A DNA stretch of 35,000 nucleotides, from the NCBI GenBank assembly GCA_012295275.1, contig CM022678.1, positions 1,889,186-1,924,185 of the forward strand. Reading direction: 5' to 3'. A program made the position numbers and the translations under genes. This stretch comes from Chrysomallon squamiferum (Eukaryota > Mollusca > Gastropoda > Neomphalida > Peltospiridae). A model generated the notes under the pieces. The model was not told the origin of the DNA. It saw only the letters and a program-made list of their open reading frames with translations, and searched no databases. This document shows positions 10,620 through 21,251 of this stretch, one piece after another. How positions within the stretch are numbered: the first letter of the stretch is position 1; each line of letters starts with the position of its first letter.

Positions 10620-11904
10620 ACAAACAAAACTATTATATATTTACAAAATAATTGTTTGGTACGTACGTGTAAAATTAACAGTTACAGTGTTGCTGTAATA
10701 GTATCGACTGTCATGACGTGTCTGGCAATAAAAGCCTGTTAAATGAGTAATCGCAGCTGTTGTCATGACAGCTCTGTATTCTTTCAGTCGAGATCCGCCT
10801 TCACTTGTCCCTGATCCACAGTATGCGTTCATGATGACTGGAACATTGCGATCATTTGTATACGCAGAACATCTTGATGAATACTGATTAAACTGAATTA
10901 TGTAGCTTCCACGAGGCGCTAGATTTTCCATCATATACACATAAATATACAGGTTGTGATTAGTGGTCTCGACGTTCTCCACTCTGATGTTTAAGGTGAC
11001 TGACTTGCCTCTTTCCACTTTACTCGGCGAAAAACTCATTTGTACCGAGACACCTGTGTCAAAATACAAACATCAGTCTAAATTTTAAATAAAAAGGAAG
11101 TAGAAAAAATAATAATAATAAAAGAAAAGAAAAATAATAAAGAAAAAAAATAAAAGAAAAATAATACAGAAAAAATAAAAGAAAAATAATAAAGAAAAAA
11201 TATAAGGTAAATATAAGAATAAAACTAATAATAATAATAAGAAGAAGTTTTAGTTAATAACGTTGTTTGACAAAGGTGACGTGACGTCAGAGGTAACAGT
11301 GGGTAAGGACTAAACACTACTGGGGTCCAGTGCTATTTTTAGAGCACGACCTTCCCCGGTACAGACAGAGGTGTCCGCCCTCAGTTAGTAAGACAAAGCG
11401 TCTACCACCACCCTTTTAATCAGACTACCACCACCCTTTTAATCAGACATCGCAGCTGTTTTGTTTTATTCCCTTACAGAAACTATTTTTTAAGAACTTT
11501 GATCCTGGCCTCTCAGACTGTTGTTGTTCTTCAGAGAATTACCGCGTACTGCACGGTCCAGTGAACACACGTGTGAGGTAAGTAGACTGAAAACTTACTT
11601 TGTGAGACAGGAATGCCTGTGACGTAACAGTGAAACAACAGGTTGCTATGGAAACAACTCTGTGTTTACTTCCTGTTTTATCAGAATTGTATTTCATCTG
11701 TACACACGATTTATTACTAAGAAGTATTAAATGATTTATAATAAATGTGTAAATTTATAATAAATAGTCTATATTCTTATATTAATTTTCATTATTAAAC
11801 TATGTAGTTATTTTTCCACACAAGTAAATCAAACACTTACCTGTACAAGTAGTAAACATCGCTAAACAAAACAAAAACACGAGTGAAAACTTTCTGAAAT
11901 CCAT
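7593..11904 (-). CDS. Gene A: eight-exon Ig-domain receptor paralog with out-of-frame TM exon
   Basis: Exons, 5' to 3' on the minus strand: E1 11841-11904, E2 10667-11053, E3 9956-10321, E4 8883-9149, E5 8349-8451, E6 8164-8191, E7 7815-7843, E8 7593-7645. E1 encodes the signal peptide [21 protein letters not shown]2 (387 nt) is Ig-like domain 1, E3 and E4 are Ig domains 2 and 3. E5 is 103 nt against 123 in genes 2 and 3; after NGKLLE it reaches TAG, about 80 nt before the E5/E6 junction. E6 to E8 would read GKSSTSKDHIYENRSFENRG and end in PEEQYEDLRQQ. This is the only copy here whose tail is open to the YEDL motif. Either it makes a secreted three-domain protein (with nonsense-mediated decay expected) or it is a recent pseudogene. 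Confidence 0.7.
7815..7843 (-). CDS. Gene A exon 7, open form
   Basis: This 29-nt exon reads YENRSFENR without a stop and ends in phase 1 at a GTAAGT donor, so it joins E8 in frame. It gives the reference state against which the stops in E7 of genes 2 and 3 can be recognised. Confidence 0.75.
8349..8451 (-). pseudogene. Gene A exon 5, TM exon with net 20-nt loss
   Basis: Acceptor and donor (CTTAG, GTAAGC) are kept, but the exon lacks bases present in genes 2 and 3, including those encoding SVWAA. The entry frame stops at TAG (8429-8431). The exit frame still reads CIMLFVAAVVIIKKR, a recognisable but shortened membrane segment. Confidence 0.7.
8883..9149 (-). CDS. Gene A exon 4, Ig domain 3
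   Basis: A 267-nt open exon with B-strand Cys, core Trp ([17 protein letters not shown]) and SGYYKCSARN. Nearly identical to the exons at 19524-19790 and 27066-27332 although it lies on the other strand. Confidence 0.85.
9150..9680 (-). repeat. 40-bp splice-acceptor tandem repeat, gene A intron 3
   Basis: About 13 units, the longest and most regular array in the window. For example TCTTTAGTGA recurs at 9251 and 9291. In the sense direction every unit presents TTTTAACTGTAG followed by ATGGTCCAGT, like the true acceptor at 9150/9149. Confidence 0.9.
9731..9890. repeat. Second 40-bp minisatellite in gene A intron 3
   Basis: Four units of 40 bp beginning TGTGAGTAGGTATGAATATG at steps 9731, 9771, 9811 and 9851, followed by TATG-rich simple sequence. 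Unrelated in sequence to the splice-acceptor array but in the same intron and of equal period. Confidence 0.85.
9956..10321 (-). CDS. Gene A exon 3, Ig domain 2
   Basis: A 366-nt open exon, [20 protein letters not shown] to RIRLVVH, with Cys residues in GFTCKV and KEIHCSARN. Local differences from paralogs are VTSFKTGRTLCNP and KYELDSPKTE. Confidence 0.88.
10560..10622. repeat. (TAAA)n microsatellite
   Basis: A TAAA run in intron 2 of gene A, next to tetranucleotide TATG/TACG stretches at 10405-10480. Confidence 0.9.
10667..11053 (-). CDS. Gene A exon 2, Ig-like domain 1
   Basis: A 387-nt open exon (129 codons, eight fewer than in genes 2-4) reading SVQMSFSPSKVERGKSVTLN through YIIQFNQYSSRCSAYTNDRN to GFYCQTRHDSRYYYSNTVTV. 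It shares the frame SKVERG, C-x-x-Y-T, YCGSGT, VMTTA and FYCQT with the other copies but differs at many other positions. Confidence 0.85.
11054..11840 (-). other. Gene A intron 1 with inserted plus-oriented promoter-like block
   Basis: In reverse, 11270-11440 is the conserved distal intron 1 block. But 11520-11620 carries, on the plus strand, GCGTACTGCACGGTCCAGTG, the upstream block of genes 2, 3 and 4 (about 16995, 24547, 31899). Bases 11641-11710 in reverse match 4360-4445. The intron is therefore a mosaic of family flanking pieces in both directions. Confidence 0.55.
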
Positions 11905-13370
11905 TGACCAAATCTCTGTAACCGTCAGATATTGAAAAATGATTCAAATTTTAGTTATAAATGTTAGTGACAACGTCTTCCGACCGTCTCCAAAGTCTTC
12001 TCTAAAATACACCTTCCTGCTTTAGCTGTTCGTCTGTTTGTAAATATCTAACAGGACGTTTTAAACGTTTTCTATTCAGTTTACGTATTAATTTTTATAT
12101 TCGTCGTAACATGGTACAAACGATCAATTGAAAAGTGGGCTGGGGTGAAACGAGGTGACACAGAAAGAGAACATTTGTATATTCTCTTTTCAGCGAATCT
12201 TTCGTATTATAAAGAAAGAAAAAATACATCTACATACTGTAAGGTAACTGGAAGAAGAGGAATGTTTTATTTGATACTCAACACGCATTATTCATGATTG
12301 TATCGTCAGAATGAATATGAAAATAAAGACTGTTTCTTAGATTTCTCATATGATTCAAATCACACTAAGTCGACAAAGAAAGGTCGCCTTTTCTCTCTTC
12401 TGAATATGTCTATGTTTTTATCTGTCTGCCGTTCTATATATGTCTTCGCACCTTCCATCTATCTATGTATTTAAAATTACACACTAACACACACACACAC
12501 ACACACACAGACCTCAAGCAAATATACGTATGGATATTTATGTTGTATGCTTCTTTATATTTACGTGATTGTTCTATAAGTGTGTTACAATCACAGATAT
12601 GATGATCAGATAGATTTTTATATTTTCGAAACTAATCAGATATATATATATTTGTGTGTGTTTATGTTTATATATAGTTCAAAGTTTCTTATTTAGTGTT
12701 TAATTGCTTAAAAGACCATTTTGAAAAGGTTTTCATTGAGAAAACAACGAGTAGCGGTGAGATGAGAAATAAAACAGTTAATTTCGTTTAGTTTTTGAAT
12801 TACTTAGCACTGTAGGATAAAATAAATAACTCGACACAGCCTCGCAGACTCGGGACACTGTTGTTGTTTTTTGTGCGAATGTATTTTCGCTGTAAGTCGG
12901 GTGAAAAACCATGTAACTGAAATCTCGTAATACAGGAAGTAAACATCGAGGTATTTCGAGAGCCGTCTGCTGTTTGACTGGTACGTCACAGGCGCTGTTT
13001 TGTAATTGGTACAAAGATCATACTGCTTTTGTATGCGTATACACTGTTACTAACATATAGCACAACAGAAGTAAAAAAATGGTAGTGGTAGACAAGTTTT
13101 AATGAAGGGACAGATTCACGCTGTCTCTACTGGGGAGAGTAGCCCTCGCCTGATCCCTTCCTGACCCCTAACCTCTTTAGTCCTCACCCATTATCACTTA
13201 TGACGTCAGATGACAGGGGACTAAAATGTATTAAATAAAATATATTTTTATTTTATTTTTTTCCTTTCTTTCTTTCTTTTATTATTATTATTATTTTTTT
13301 TTTTTTCTGGCCCTGTTTTTCTACTTCCTTTTCATTTAAAATCTCAACTGATGTTTTTATGTTGACACAG
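11905..13370. other. Spacer between gene A and pseudogene C
   Basis: Bases 12340-12600 match 3680-3960 and intron 1 of genes 2-4. 13070-13230 is the distal intron 1 block before exon 2. No signal-peptide exon for C was found, so its E1 and promoter appear lost. Small CA and TA runs lie at about 12485 and 12640. No other gene is seen. Confidence 0.5.
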
Positions 13371-13723
13371 GTTTCTCTGTACAAATGACATCTTCGGCGA
13401 GTAAAGTGGAAAGAGGCAAGTCAGTCACGTTTAACATTACAGTGGAGAACATCGAGAATCCTTATACTGAAATAAACAGTCTTGTGTATGTGCTTAGGAA
13501 TCATGATAACTACATGGTTCACTGTATTCAGTATTCATCAAGTTGTTCTGTGTATACAAACAATCACAATGTCCCGCTCATCGTTGACGCATACTGTGGA
13601 TCAGGGACAAAAGTACGCGGATCTCGATTCACAGAACACAGAGTTGTCATGACAACCGCTCATATCATTATTGGAGCACACAAATATAAAAGTAAACGTA
13701 TAATTATTTAATCCTGATTTCAG

Positions 13724-14115
13724 ACAAAGTCGACTGCTGTGTGTTGTCTGTATCTGAGGGTGGGGATTTGCTGACGGTGGTTGAGGGAAAGAGATATGAC
13801 GGTTTTACCTGCAAAGTTGGAGGAGCGAGTCCAGAACCAGAAACAAAACTGAAAATGAACGAGACAGATCTAAGAGTTACAACTCGAAAATCAGTGACAA
13901 GTTTTAAAACTGGAAGGACTCTTTGTAATCCTCTCAAATATGAAATATTCTCACCAAAAACTGAGGTTTCCTTCACCTACATTCCTGAGAGAAGTCATCA
14001 CAACAAGGAGATTTACTGTTCAGCCAGAAACAGTGAAATGAGACCTGACGAAGAAGTGAAATCAAACAGGAGGTCGGAGTCCGGTCACGACCTCACAAAC
14101 ATCAGACGCCGCTGA
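13724..14115 (+). pseudogene. Pseudogene C exon 3, Ig domain 2 with fused intronic end
   Basis: The reading frame is open from [20 protein letters not shown] through [20 protein letters not shown]. It then runs into intron 4-derived bases and stops at 14113-14115. The normal GTGAGT donor is absent. Confidence 0.8.
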
Positions 14116-14132
14116 TGATGTTGTGTGTGTGC

Positions 14133-14263
<131 letters not shown>

Positions 14264-14559
14264 TCTGAATGTACTGTGTGTGTTTAATTTATTAAATAGT
14301 TTTATATTTTTATTTTAACTTAGCAAATGGAAAACTCTTACTGCTGTTGGAGTAGGTGTATCATGCGCTGTCGTTGTTACCGGTTTTGTTTTTACATCAT
14401 AAGAAAACGAAGAGAATCAGCAAAGAGAAGATAATAAATTGTTGTTGTAGATTGGCAAAGTGAATGAAAGAAAAGTCAATAAAAGATTAGCAGTATTAAA
14501 ACCAACAAATAAATAAACAAACCAACAAATAAATAAATAAGTAAACAAACACCAAAACA

Positions 14560-15115
14560 AATTTATTATTACTACTACTTCTGCTACTTCTACGTCAGAA
14601 ATAACAGAAACATTGTCAACTACTAAAACTGTTACTAAGACAACTGCTACTAGTACTTCTACAACTACTACAACGATAACAACAGTATTACTGCAATTAA
14701 CACTTCACCTACTTGTTCTACTACTACTACAACTACTATCTAGTAATAGTACTCCTACTTTACTACCACTACTACGACTACTACCACTAGTTACTAGTTC
14801 TGCATCTGCTTCTAAAACTGCGACGACCATAATAGTAACTGCTACTACTACTACTATTACTACTATATCTACTACCACTTCAACTGCTGCTAGTACTACC
14901 ACTGCTACAAACTACTATAATACTACAACACTACTACTACTACTACAACTAGTAGTAATAATACCACTACTACGACTGTTTCTAGTAGTATCACTACTAC
15001 GCGTACTAGAATAGTAACAACAGTACTACTACTACTGTGACTACTACTACTTCAATGCTTCTAGTACACTACCACAACTGCTACTACTACTGCTGCTGTT
15101 GCTGATGTTGTTTGT
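14560..15115 (+). repeat. Expanded ACT trinucleotide tract, pseudogene C 3' region
   Basis: About 550 bp of imperfect ACT/TAC triplets corresponding to the shorter tract after the exon 8 stops of genes 2 and 3 (21262-21430, 28845-28975). A Ser/Thr-rich open frame through it is a by-product of the repeat. Confidence 0.8.
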
Positions 15116-15396
15116 GATGTCCCCACATTTATTTTTTCTTTATTTATTTTAGTATTTCTCTTGTATTGTTAATTGTTTGCTAGATTAGAAAGAGATATAT
15201 ATTTGTATACTGATTTGAAGTTTGTACATATTAATAAACTGATTTTGTTTGTGATAAAGATTTTGTTCTGTAGTAGTTCTATATGGACGCTTTGTTCATT
15301 TTTGTAACGTGAGTTTTAATTTGATAGGCTTTCAATTTTTTTACCTTGATAATATTCATATTTGTATTTTCATGTTGTCACCTCTACTACTACTGC

Positions 15397-15438
<42 letters not shown>

Positions 15439-15546
15439 ATTGCACTGTACATACATGCTTGTTAACTTCTTCCTTTCTTTCAGTTAATTTGATATATAAA
15501 CGTCTCACAAAATGTTATTTGTAATAGTTATTTTGTATTAAATAAA
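15116..15546 (+). other. Pseudogene C 3' UTR relic with AATAAA signals
   Basis: It matches the gene 2 3' end (GATGTCCCCACATTTATTTT at about 15117; TGCTAGATTAGAAAGAGATA). AATAAA occurs at 15233-15238 and 15541-15546. An ATT run lies at about 15398-15437. Confidence 0.65.
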
Positions 15547-15641
15547 TATAACATACATTTATTTATGTTTCTTCATGAGAAAGTGAGAAAGAAAGAAAGA
15601 GAGAGAGAAAAAACAGAGAATCAGAGAGATAAACACAGAGA

Positions 15642-15644
15642 GAG

Positions 15645-15720
<76 letters not shown>
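15642..15720. repeat. (GA)n microsatellite
   Basis: A GA run ending in seven or more G residues. A second, interrupted GA-rich stretch lies at 15951-16055. Confidence 0.95.
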
Positions 15721-15727
<7 letters not shown>

Positions 15728-15950
15728 TAATAATGAACGTAGCAAAATTTATTTTTACCGTAAAAAGACCAGCTCCACCATAGTGCCTCTTTACCAAACA
15801 AACCCGTGTTCTGCACAATCTGCGGATGAATACACATTCTGGAATATAGGTCCGTCGAGCAGCACTTCCCACAGCCGAGAATGTGGAAGTAGGGGAGACA
15901 ACTTATGTGTCCCGTCTCCTCAAACCAGCAAGGATTCTTTACATTCTTTA
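15721..15950. other. Unique segment between two GA arrays
   Basis: About 230 bp of higher-complexity DNA with no copy elsewhere in the window, bounded on both sides by GA repeats. It includes AGTAGGGGAGACAACTTATG, like the AGGGAGA(T/C)AACT motif I recall from molluscan dispersed repeats. The minus frame is open and cysteine-rich but not recognisable. It is probably a dispersed repeat fragment. Confidence 0.35.
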
Positions 15951-16283
15951 CAGAGAGAGAGAGAGAAAAAGAGACAGAGAAAGAGCGAGACAGAGAGAGA
16001 CAGAGATAGAGACAGATAGAGACAGAGAGAAAGACAGTGAGAGACAGAGAGAGAGATTGTGTTATAAAACAAAATAACATGACATATTTTATTAGTTTTA
16101 TTGTGCATCATTACATGAATAAAAATTTAACAGAACAACATACATAATGATGATAATATTTAAGATTGATAAGTTACTATAACAACAATAATACTAGTAC
16201 TGCTTATAAATTAATAATAATAATAATGACAATGATAATAATAATAATAATAACAATAACAATAACAATAACAACATACTAAA

Positions 16284-16927
16284 CAAAAGCTCAGTCAGGA
16301 CCTATGTAATTCAATCTTGGCAGCTTTTTTAATGGGTTTTTTTTTCATGTAAGATTAAAATAATAATAATAATAATAATAAAAATGATAAGAAGAAGAAG
16401 AAGAAGAAGAAGAAAAAGAAGATGAAGAAGAGCAATAATAATAATAACAACATAATAAGCAGAGCTGTATCTTCCTGGTTCAAATGTCGCTGTTTTCGTG
16501 TCACTGGAATCAGGTTGATGTTTTGTATTCAGCTTGTTAAAGAAGACGAAGAAGAAATCCAATACTACTGGGTCAAAACCTCGCGAATATTTTACACAGT
16601 GAAGATTAAATGTCACCAAACTAGTGTCACGATTTGATTTTTTAACGTTGTTGTTACATTTTTTAAACACCATCATTTTATGTGACGTGTTTCTTAAAAC
16701 TAAATAAATGTAAAATAATGATGATGAAGAAAACGATGCTAAAAATAAAAATAGTTATTTCTGTTGTTCTTGTTTCTGTTTCAAAAATATTAAACACTAA
16801 GATTTCTCTTTTTATGTATATATATATATATATTTCTATACATGTAAAATCTTCATCAGGTAAACAATCTTTTCTTTCTTTTTTAAATCTGAGACGGACA
16901 TTTTAAACAGCTTGTGAAAATTGATAT
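16284..16927 (+). repeat. Upstream repeat unit, single copy before gene 2
   Basis: One copy of a unit also found before genes 3 and 4. It begins CTCAGTCAGGACCTATGTAA, passes a TAA/GAA-rich stretch and a conserved core at 16458-16634 (GCAGAGCTGTATCTTCCTGG onward), and ends at AACAGCTTGTGAAAATTGAT. The core's reverse strand stays open in several copies. Confidence 0.75.
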
Positions 16928-16939
16928 GACTTCAATACC

Positions 16940-17100
16940 TTTTCTGATACCCTGTCCCCTGCACCCCAGACTATTCTTCTTGTTCAGAAAAATACAGCGT
17001 ACTGCACGGTTCAGTGAACGCACGTTTGTTGTTACTTGCTGAAAGCTTCGTTTGTGAGACAGAAACGTAAATCAGAATCAAACAAGAACGTCTCTGACAT
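16940..17100 (+). promoter_or_regulatory. Conserved upstream block of gene 2
   Basis: CCCTGTCCCCTGCACCCCAG and the following bases, including AGCGTACTGCACGGTTCAGT, recur almost unchanged before genes 3 (about 24500) and 4 (about 31857), at a similar distance from the start codon. It is probably the promoter or 5' UTR. No clear TATA box is assigned. Confidence 0.5.
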
Positions 17101-17173
17101 AGCACAGAGCACTTTCAAAACACCTCGTAAATATAAATCTCAGTTATTTTACAATATCTGACTATTACAGAGA

Positions 17174-17236
17174 TATGGTCAATGGATTTCAGAAAGATTT
17201 CACTCGTGTTTTTGTTTTGTTTTGCGATGTTTACTA
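17174..17236 (+). other. Overlapping upstream ORF at the gene 2 start
   Basis: GATATGGTCAATGG contains an extra ATG eight bases before the signal-peptide ATG, in another frame, ending at TAA 17234-17236. Genes 0, A, 3 and 4 all have TTTGGTCAATGG here, so one substitution created it. It could lower translation of gene 2. Confidence 0.6.
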
Positions 17237-20200
17237 ACTGTACAGGTAAGTGTTTTATTTACTTTTGTGCAAAAATAACCACATCGTTTAATAATAACAA
17301 TTTATTTCAAAATATAAACCATTTCTAATATTTCTTACGTGATTCAGATTTCACTATTTCTCTCTTTTGAATCTTTCCATGTTTTTATAAACGAATGCAC
17401 ATTAACTTATCTCAAGCAAATCTAATTTCCAGAAGCGATTTAAAAGTTTCATGTTAGATTTGAAAAGAAAATAGTAAGAAATGTCTGTTTTCTTATAAGG
17501 GATATTTTATCATCATCAATGTCATCATCATCATCATCATTATTATTTTTTTACTTTTTTTTTTTTTTTTTAATACATTATATCGGCCCAAGAATATGAA
17601 GAAATTATTATAAACTGTTTAATAACTGTTTTTGTAATTGGTACAAAGTGCATACTATTTGTGTATGGGTATATATTCTTACTTACAAACAACGTAACAG
17701 AAGAAGAAGAATTAGACTGGCTGATTAAAAATGCAGGGTAGACAAGTTTTAACAAAGGGACGGACACCCTCTGTCTCTACCAGGGAGGGTTACCCTCTAA
17801 AAATATTACCCTCACCTGACCCCTACAATGTTTAGTCCTCACCACTTACTATTTATGACGTCACATGAAGATAGACTGAAATATTTAAGATCTCAACTGA
17901 TGTTTTTATTTTGACACAGGTTTCTCTGTACAAATGACATCTTCAGCGAGTAAAGTGGAAAGAGGCAATTCAGTCACCTTTAACATCATCGTGGACAACA
18001 TCGAGAATCCCAGTGATTCTATATCTATTTATGTGAATTTGCTAGCTAATAAAGCGAATGTGCACTTGGTAAGCAATGGACCGTATACTGTCAACAACGT
18101 GGTTCACTTTAGTCAGTCTTCATCCGGTTGTTCTGTGTATTCTTATGGTAGCTACATGCCAATCAAAATAAACGCATCCTGTGGATCAGGGACAAAGGAC
18201 ACGTCTAGAGTTAAGCAATATACAGTTGTCATGACAACCGCTGCCTTGCCTCATTTAACCGAATTTTATTGCCAGACAGCACGTAACGACAGAAAATATT
18301 CCAGCAATTTTATGACTGTTACCACAACACGTACGTACCAAATATTTATTGTGTAAATAATCGCTTTTATTATTTTAATTATTTTTATTTTATATTATTT
18401 TTGCTGTGCTGGTTCGATAAAACTAAAAGTTATATTACACACAGAAATACACACATACACGCACACACACATAAATATAAATTTATGCAGAATTAGCAAA
18501 ACAGACGTGTAATTATTTAACCCTGATTTCAGACAAAGTCGACTGCTGTGAGTTGTCTGTATCTGAGGGTGGGGATTTGCTGACGGTGGTGGAGGGAAAG
18601 AGATATGACGGTTTTACCTGCAAAGTTGGAGGGGCGAGTCCAGAACCAGAAACAAAACTGAAAGTGAACGAGACAGATCTCAGATTTACAATTCGAAACT
18701 TAGTGACAAGTTCTGAAACTGGTAGGACTCTTTGTAGTCCTCTCAAATATGAAATATTCTCACCAAAAACTGAGGTTTCCTTCGCCTACATTCCTGAGAG
18801 AAGTCATCACAACAAGGAGATTTACTGTTCAGCCAGAAACAGTGAAATGAGAACTGGCGAAGAAGTGAAATCTAACAGAATACGTCTAGTTGTTCAGTGT
18901 GAGTCTAATTAATAGGTACAAACACATGCACTCAAACACACACATACACACGTATCTAAAACCACATACACATATATCTAAACACACATACACACATACA
19001 CACATATCTAAACACACATACACATTTATGCATAATTACTGATATACAAAGAGGTCGATGTACATGCGGCTGCTGACCACAGGCATGATAATTTTAATTG
19101 TTCGTAATCCAGTCGCTAAAGATAATCACTATTTTAACTATAGATGGTCCAATCACTAATAGATATGGTCTAGTCACTAAAGATAACCACTATTTTAATT
19201 GTAGGTGGTCCAATCACTATAGAAAATCACTGTTTTAACTGTAGTGGTCCAATCACTAAAGAAAATCACTATTTTAAATGCTGACGGTCAAATCACTAAA
19301 TATAATCATTATCTTAACCGTAGAGGGACCAGTCGTTAAAGGCAATCACTGTTTTTACTACACATAGTCAAGTCACTAAAGATAATCACTACTTTAACTG
19401 ATGATGGGCCAGTCACTTAAGATAGTAACTATGTTAACCATCGATGGTCAGGTCACTAAAAAAAATCACCGTTTTAACTGTAGATGGTCCAGTCACTAAA
19501 GAAAATGAGTATTTTAACTGTAGATGGTCCAGTTGATGAAGAGACATCTCTGAAGCCTGATAAAACAACTCACACTCTTACCGAGTTTGGATCTTTACGT
19601 GTTTCGTGTGTAGCCGACTGCAGACCCGGATGTACGTACACGTGGTCGTTCTTGGACCACGACTTTGCAGCTGGAGAGAACTTGAGTCTTTCTGACGTCA
19701 CACAACAACAATCAGGATACTACAAGTGTACCGCGAGAAATCCAGCAACTGGAGCAAAAGTGGAGAAATTCTTCAGACTAAACGTAGTCAGTGAGTTATC
19801 TTACATCAAACTTTTACTTATCTGGGGTGGGTTTTTTTTGGGGGGGGGGCTTTTGTTTTGTTTTATTTGATCATTTCTTTCTTTCTTTCTTTCTTTCTTT
19901 CTATTTTTTATTATAATAATTGGTATTATATTTAGAAGTAGATATTTTACTTTATAAAGTAAAAAATGTAAAATTGTTAGGAATGTTTGTCCGTGTGTGT
20001 GTGTTTAGGAACGAAAATTCTGTTGTCTTATGTACTTCTGATTTAGGGAACACAGTGCCACAGGATGACGAAAGAAGGTCACGACCTCACAAACGTCATA
20101 TGCCACTGATGACGTGGTCACCTTGACAACCTTGTATACATGTCTGTCTGTTCGTGAAAACCTGTACATGTCTCTGTGTAGAAATGAAGGGGCGTTTCTC

Positions 20201-20950
20201 TGTCTGCTTAAATAGGAAATAAATACACATACATTTCTTTCTTTTTTTGACTTAGCAAATGGAAAACTCTCAGTCTGGGCTGCTGTTGGAGTAGGTGCAT
20301 CATGCGGTGTTGTTGTTACCTGTTTTGTTGTTGCTGTTGTCATTTGTATCATCAGAAAACGAAGAGAATCAGCAAAGGGTAAATAATAAATTGTTGTTTT
20401 AGACTGGCAAAGTGAATGAAAGAAATAACAGAGTAGTAGCAGTAAAATACAAAACAAACAAACACATAAACAAACAAACAAACAAATAGAAAAATTAATT
20501 AACTGATTCATTTACGTAAGTTCTAGTGCTTTGTTTATTTTCAGGGAAATACCCAAATTCAACAGATGAAATGTAAGTTATATTTTATTCTATTTTATTT
20601 TATTTATTTATTTATATTATTATTATTTTTTTATTTTTTTTTCATATACCATCTGTTTCAAGAATAATCTTTTACATTTTTACACAATCAAAAGATAAAT
20701 AGATTAAAATAAATGAGAAAGTTTTCGGTAGTTCCTTCGACGTCCGCTTCAGGCAGTTCAATACAGAAATGATTTTCGATCAGGATAATTAAAAAATGTT
20801 TGAAATTTGATAATTTCAATCTTGATTTTATAGTTATTTTATCATTATCTGCATTTTGTAAAAACGTTTTATTTTGATCCTTATTTTATTTTAATTATAA
20901 TTTCATATTTTGTTTGTTCTTTCATTAGATATGACAATGCAGCTTATTAG
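17182..20950 (+). CDS. Gene 2: three-Ig-domain type I membrane receptor, truncated tail
   Basis: Exons: E1 17182-17245, E2 17920-18330, E3 18533-18898, E4 19524-19790, E5 20256-20378, E6 20545-20572, E7 20929-20950 (stop; exon to 20957). E8 at 21199-21251 is untranslated in this reading. The product is about 426 residues: signal peptide 1-21, Ig-like domain 1 about 23-158, Ig domain 2 about 160-280, Ig domain 3 about 281-369, TM about 376-402 ([20 protein letters not shown]) followed by RKRR, and a short tail ending STDEIYDNAAY. Ig domain 3 has canonical Cys, Trp and SGYYKC. The E3/E4 joint gives the usual Ig linker VQYGP. Sequons are NAS, NET and NLS. TAG in E7 is seven bases from the exon end, so decay is not expected. 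The role (recognition receptor) is inferred from architecture. Confidence 0.85.
17920..18330 (+). CDS. Gene 2 exon 2, Ig-like domain 1
   Basis: A 411-nt open exon: [20 protein letters not shown], then a variable centre, [38 protein letters not shown]. There is no Cys in the expected B strand (VTFNI). Three Cys lie in the second half, so this is not a textbook V or C2 domain; it could be another Ig-like beta-sandwich. Confidence 0.88.
18533..18898 (+). CDS. Gene 2 exon 3, Ig domain 2
   Basis: A 366-nt open exon, [20 protein letters not shown] to RIRLVVQ, Cys in GFTCKVGG and EIYCSARN, no core Trp (PEPETKL). Copy-specific residues cluster at RFTIRNLVTSSETGRTLCSP. Confidence 0.9.
19085..19523 (+). 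repeat. 40-bp splice-acceptor tandem repeat, gene 2 intron 3
   Basis: About 11 degenerate units of about 40 bp ending exactly at the exon 4 acceptor. Most carry ATGGTCCA(G/A)TCACTA and a TTTTAACTGTAG-like end. The last unit before the exon is the closest match. Confidence 0.88.
19524..19790 (+). CDS. Gene 2 exon 4, Ig domain 3
   Basis: A 267-nt open exon beginning with the bases of the repeat unit (ATGGTCCAG) and reading [61 protein letters not shown] second AG nine bases inside (CCAG) is an in-frame alternative acceptor that would drop YGP. Confidence 0.9.
20256..20378 (+). CDS. Gene 2 exon 5, transmembrane exon
   Basis: A 123-nt open exon: [20 protein letters not shown] then TCFVVAVVICIIRKRRESAK. 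It is uncharged through the membrane with GxGxxxG-like small residues and a basic stop-transfer cluster. Donor GTAAAT. Confidence 0.88.
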
Positions 20951-20957
20951 AATTGTA
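20929..20957 (+). CDS. Gene 2 exon 7 with in-frame TAG
   Basis: Aligned to gene A exon 7 with no length change, the GAG codon of YENRSFENR is TAG here, so the tail ends IYDNAAY. The TTAG acceptor and GTGAGT donor remain intact. Confidence 0.75.
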
Positions 20958-20988
20958 GTGAGTATTCATTTATTATTTTCCTTTTCTG

Positions 20989-20991
20989 CGA

Positions 20992-21074
<83 letters not shown>
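20989..21074. repeat. (TAA)n microsatellite in gene 2 intron 7
   Basis: About 28 TAA units. A similar run sits at the same place in gene 3 (28466-28537). Confidence 0.95.
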
Positions 21075-21077
<3 letters not shown>

Positions 21078-21198
21078 TAATAATAAATAAATAAATAAAT
21101 AAATATATTAACTTTCTTTCTTTATTTTTTCTTTTTTTTTCTTTTTTATTGATTGGTTTTATTTTATTTTATTTTATTTTTTGTTTTGATTAATCTAG

Positions 21199-21251
21199 GT
21201 CCAGGAAATGTAAACCCTGAAGACCTGTATGAAGATCTACATCAGGAATAA
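21199..21251 (+). pseudogene. Gene 2 exon 8, YEDL tail exon left untranslated
   Basis: It would read PGNVNPEDLYEDLHQE and stop if reached in frame. The TAG in E7 lies upstream. Its acceptor (AATCTAG) and the reading itself are still clean, suggesting recent or incomplete loss. Confidence 0.65.

Noticed and set aside
13694-13723. Cryptic donor (AAAAGTAAAC) that would rejoin E2 and E3 of pseudogene C in frame
   Set aside because: The intron would be about 30 bases, too short for normal splicing.
14613-15014. Ser/Thr-rich 133-codon frame
   Set aside because: It is the translation of the ACT triplet tract in a 3' UTR relic, with no domain, start context or conservation.
16458-16634. tRNA-derived SINE, because of GGTTCAAAT
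   Set aside because: No convincing A box at the right spacing was seen, and copies follow the gene duplications rather than dispersing. Left as a possibility only.
20030-20126. Extra cassette exon in intron 4 (block with CGACCTCACAAACGTCA)
   Set aside because: The block is conserved between copies but has no shared open frame or consistent splice pair.
17182-20950. Assignment to the FREP family (mollusc fibrinogen-related Ig proteins)
   Set aside because: No fibrinogen-like domain is encoded. Genes 2 and 3 have a transmembrane exon and a cytoplasmic tail instead.
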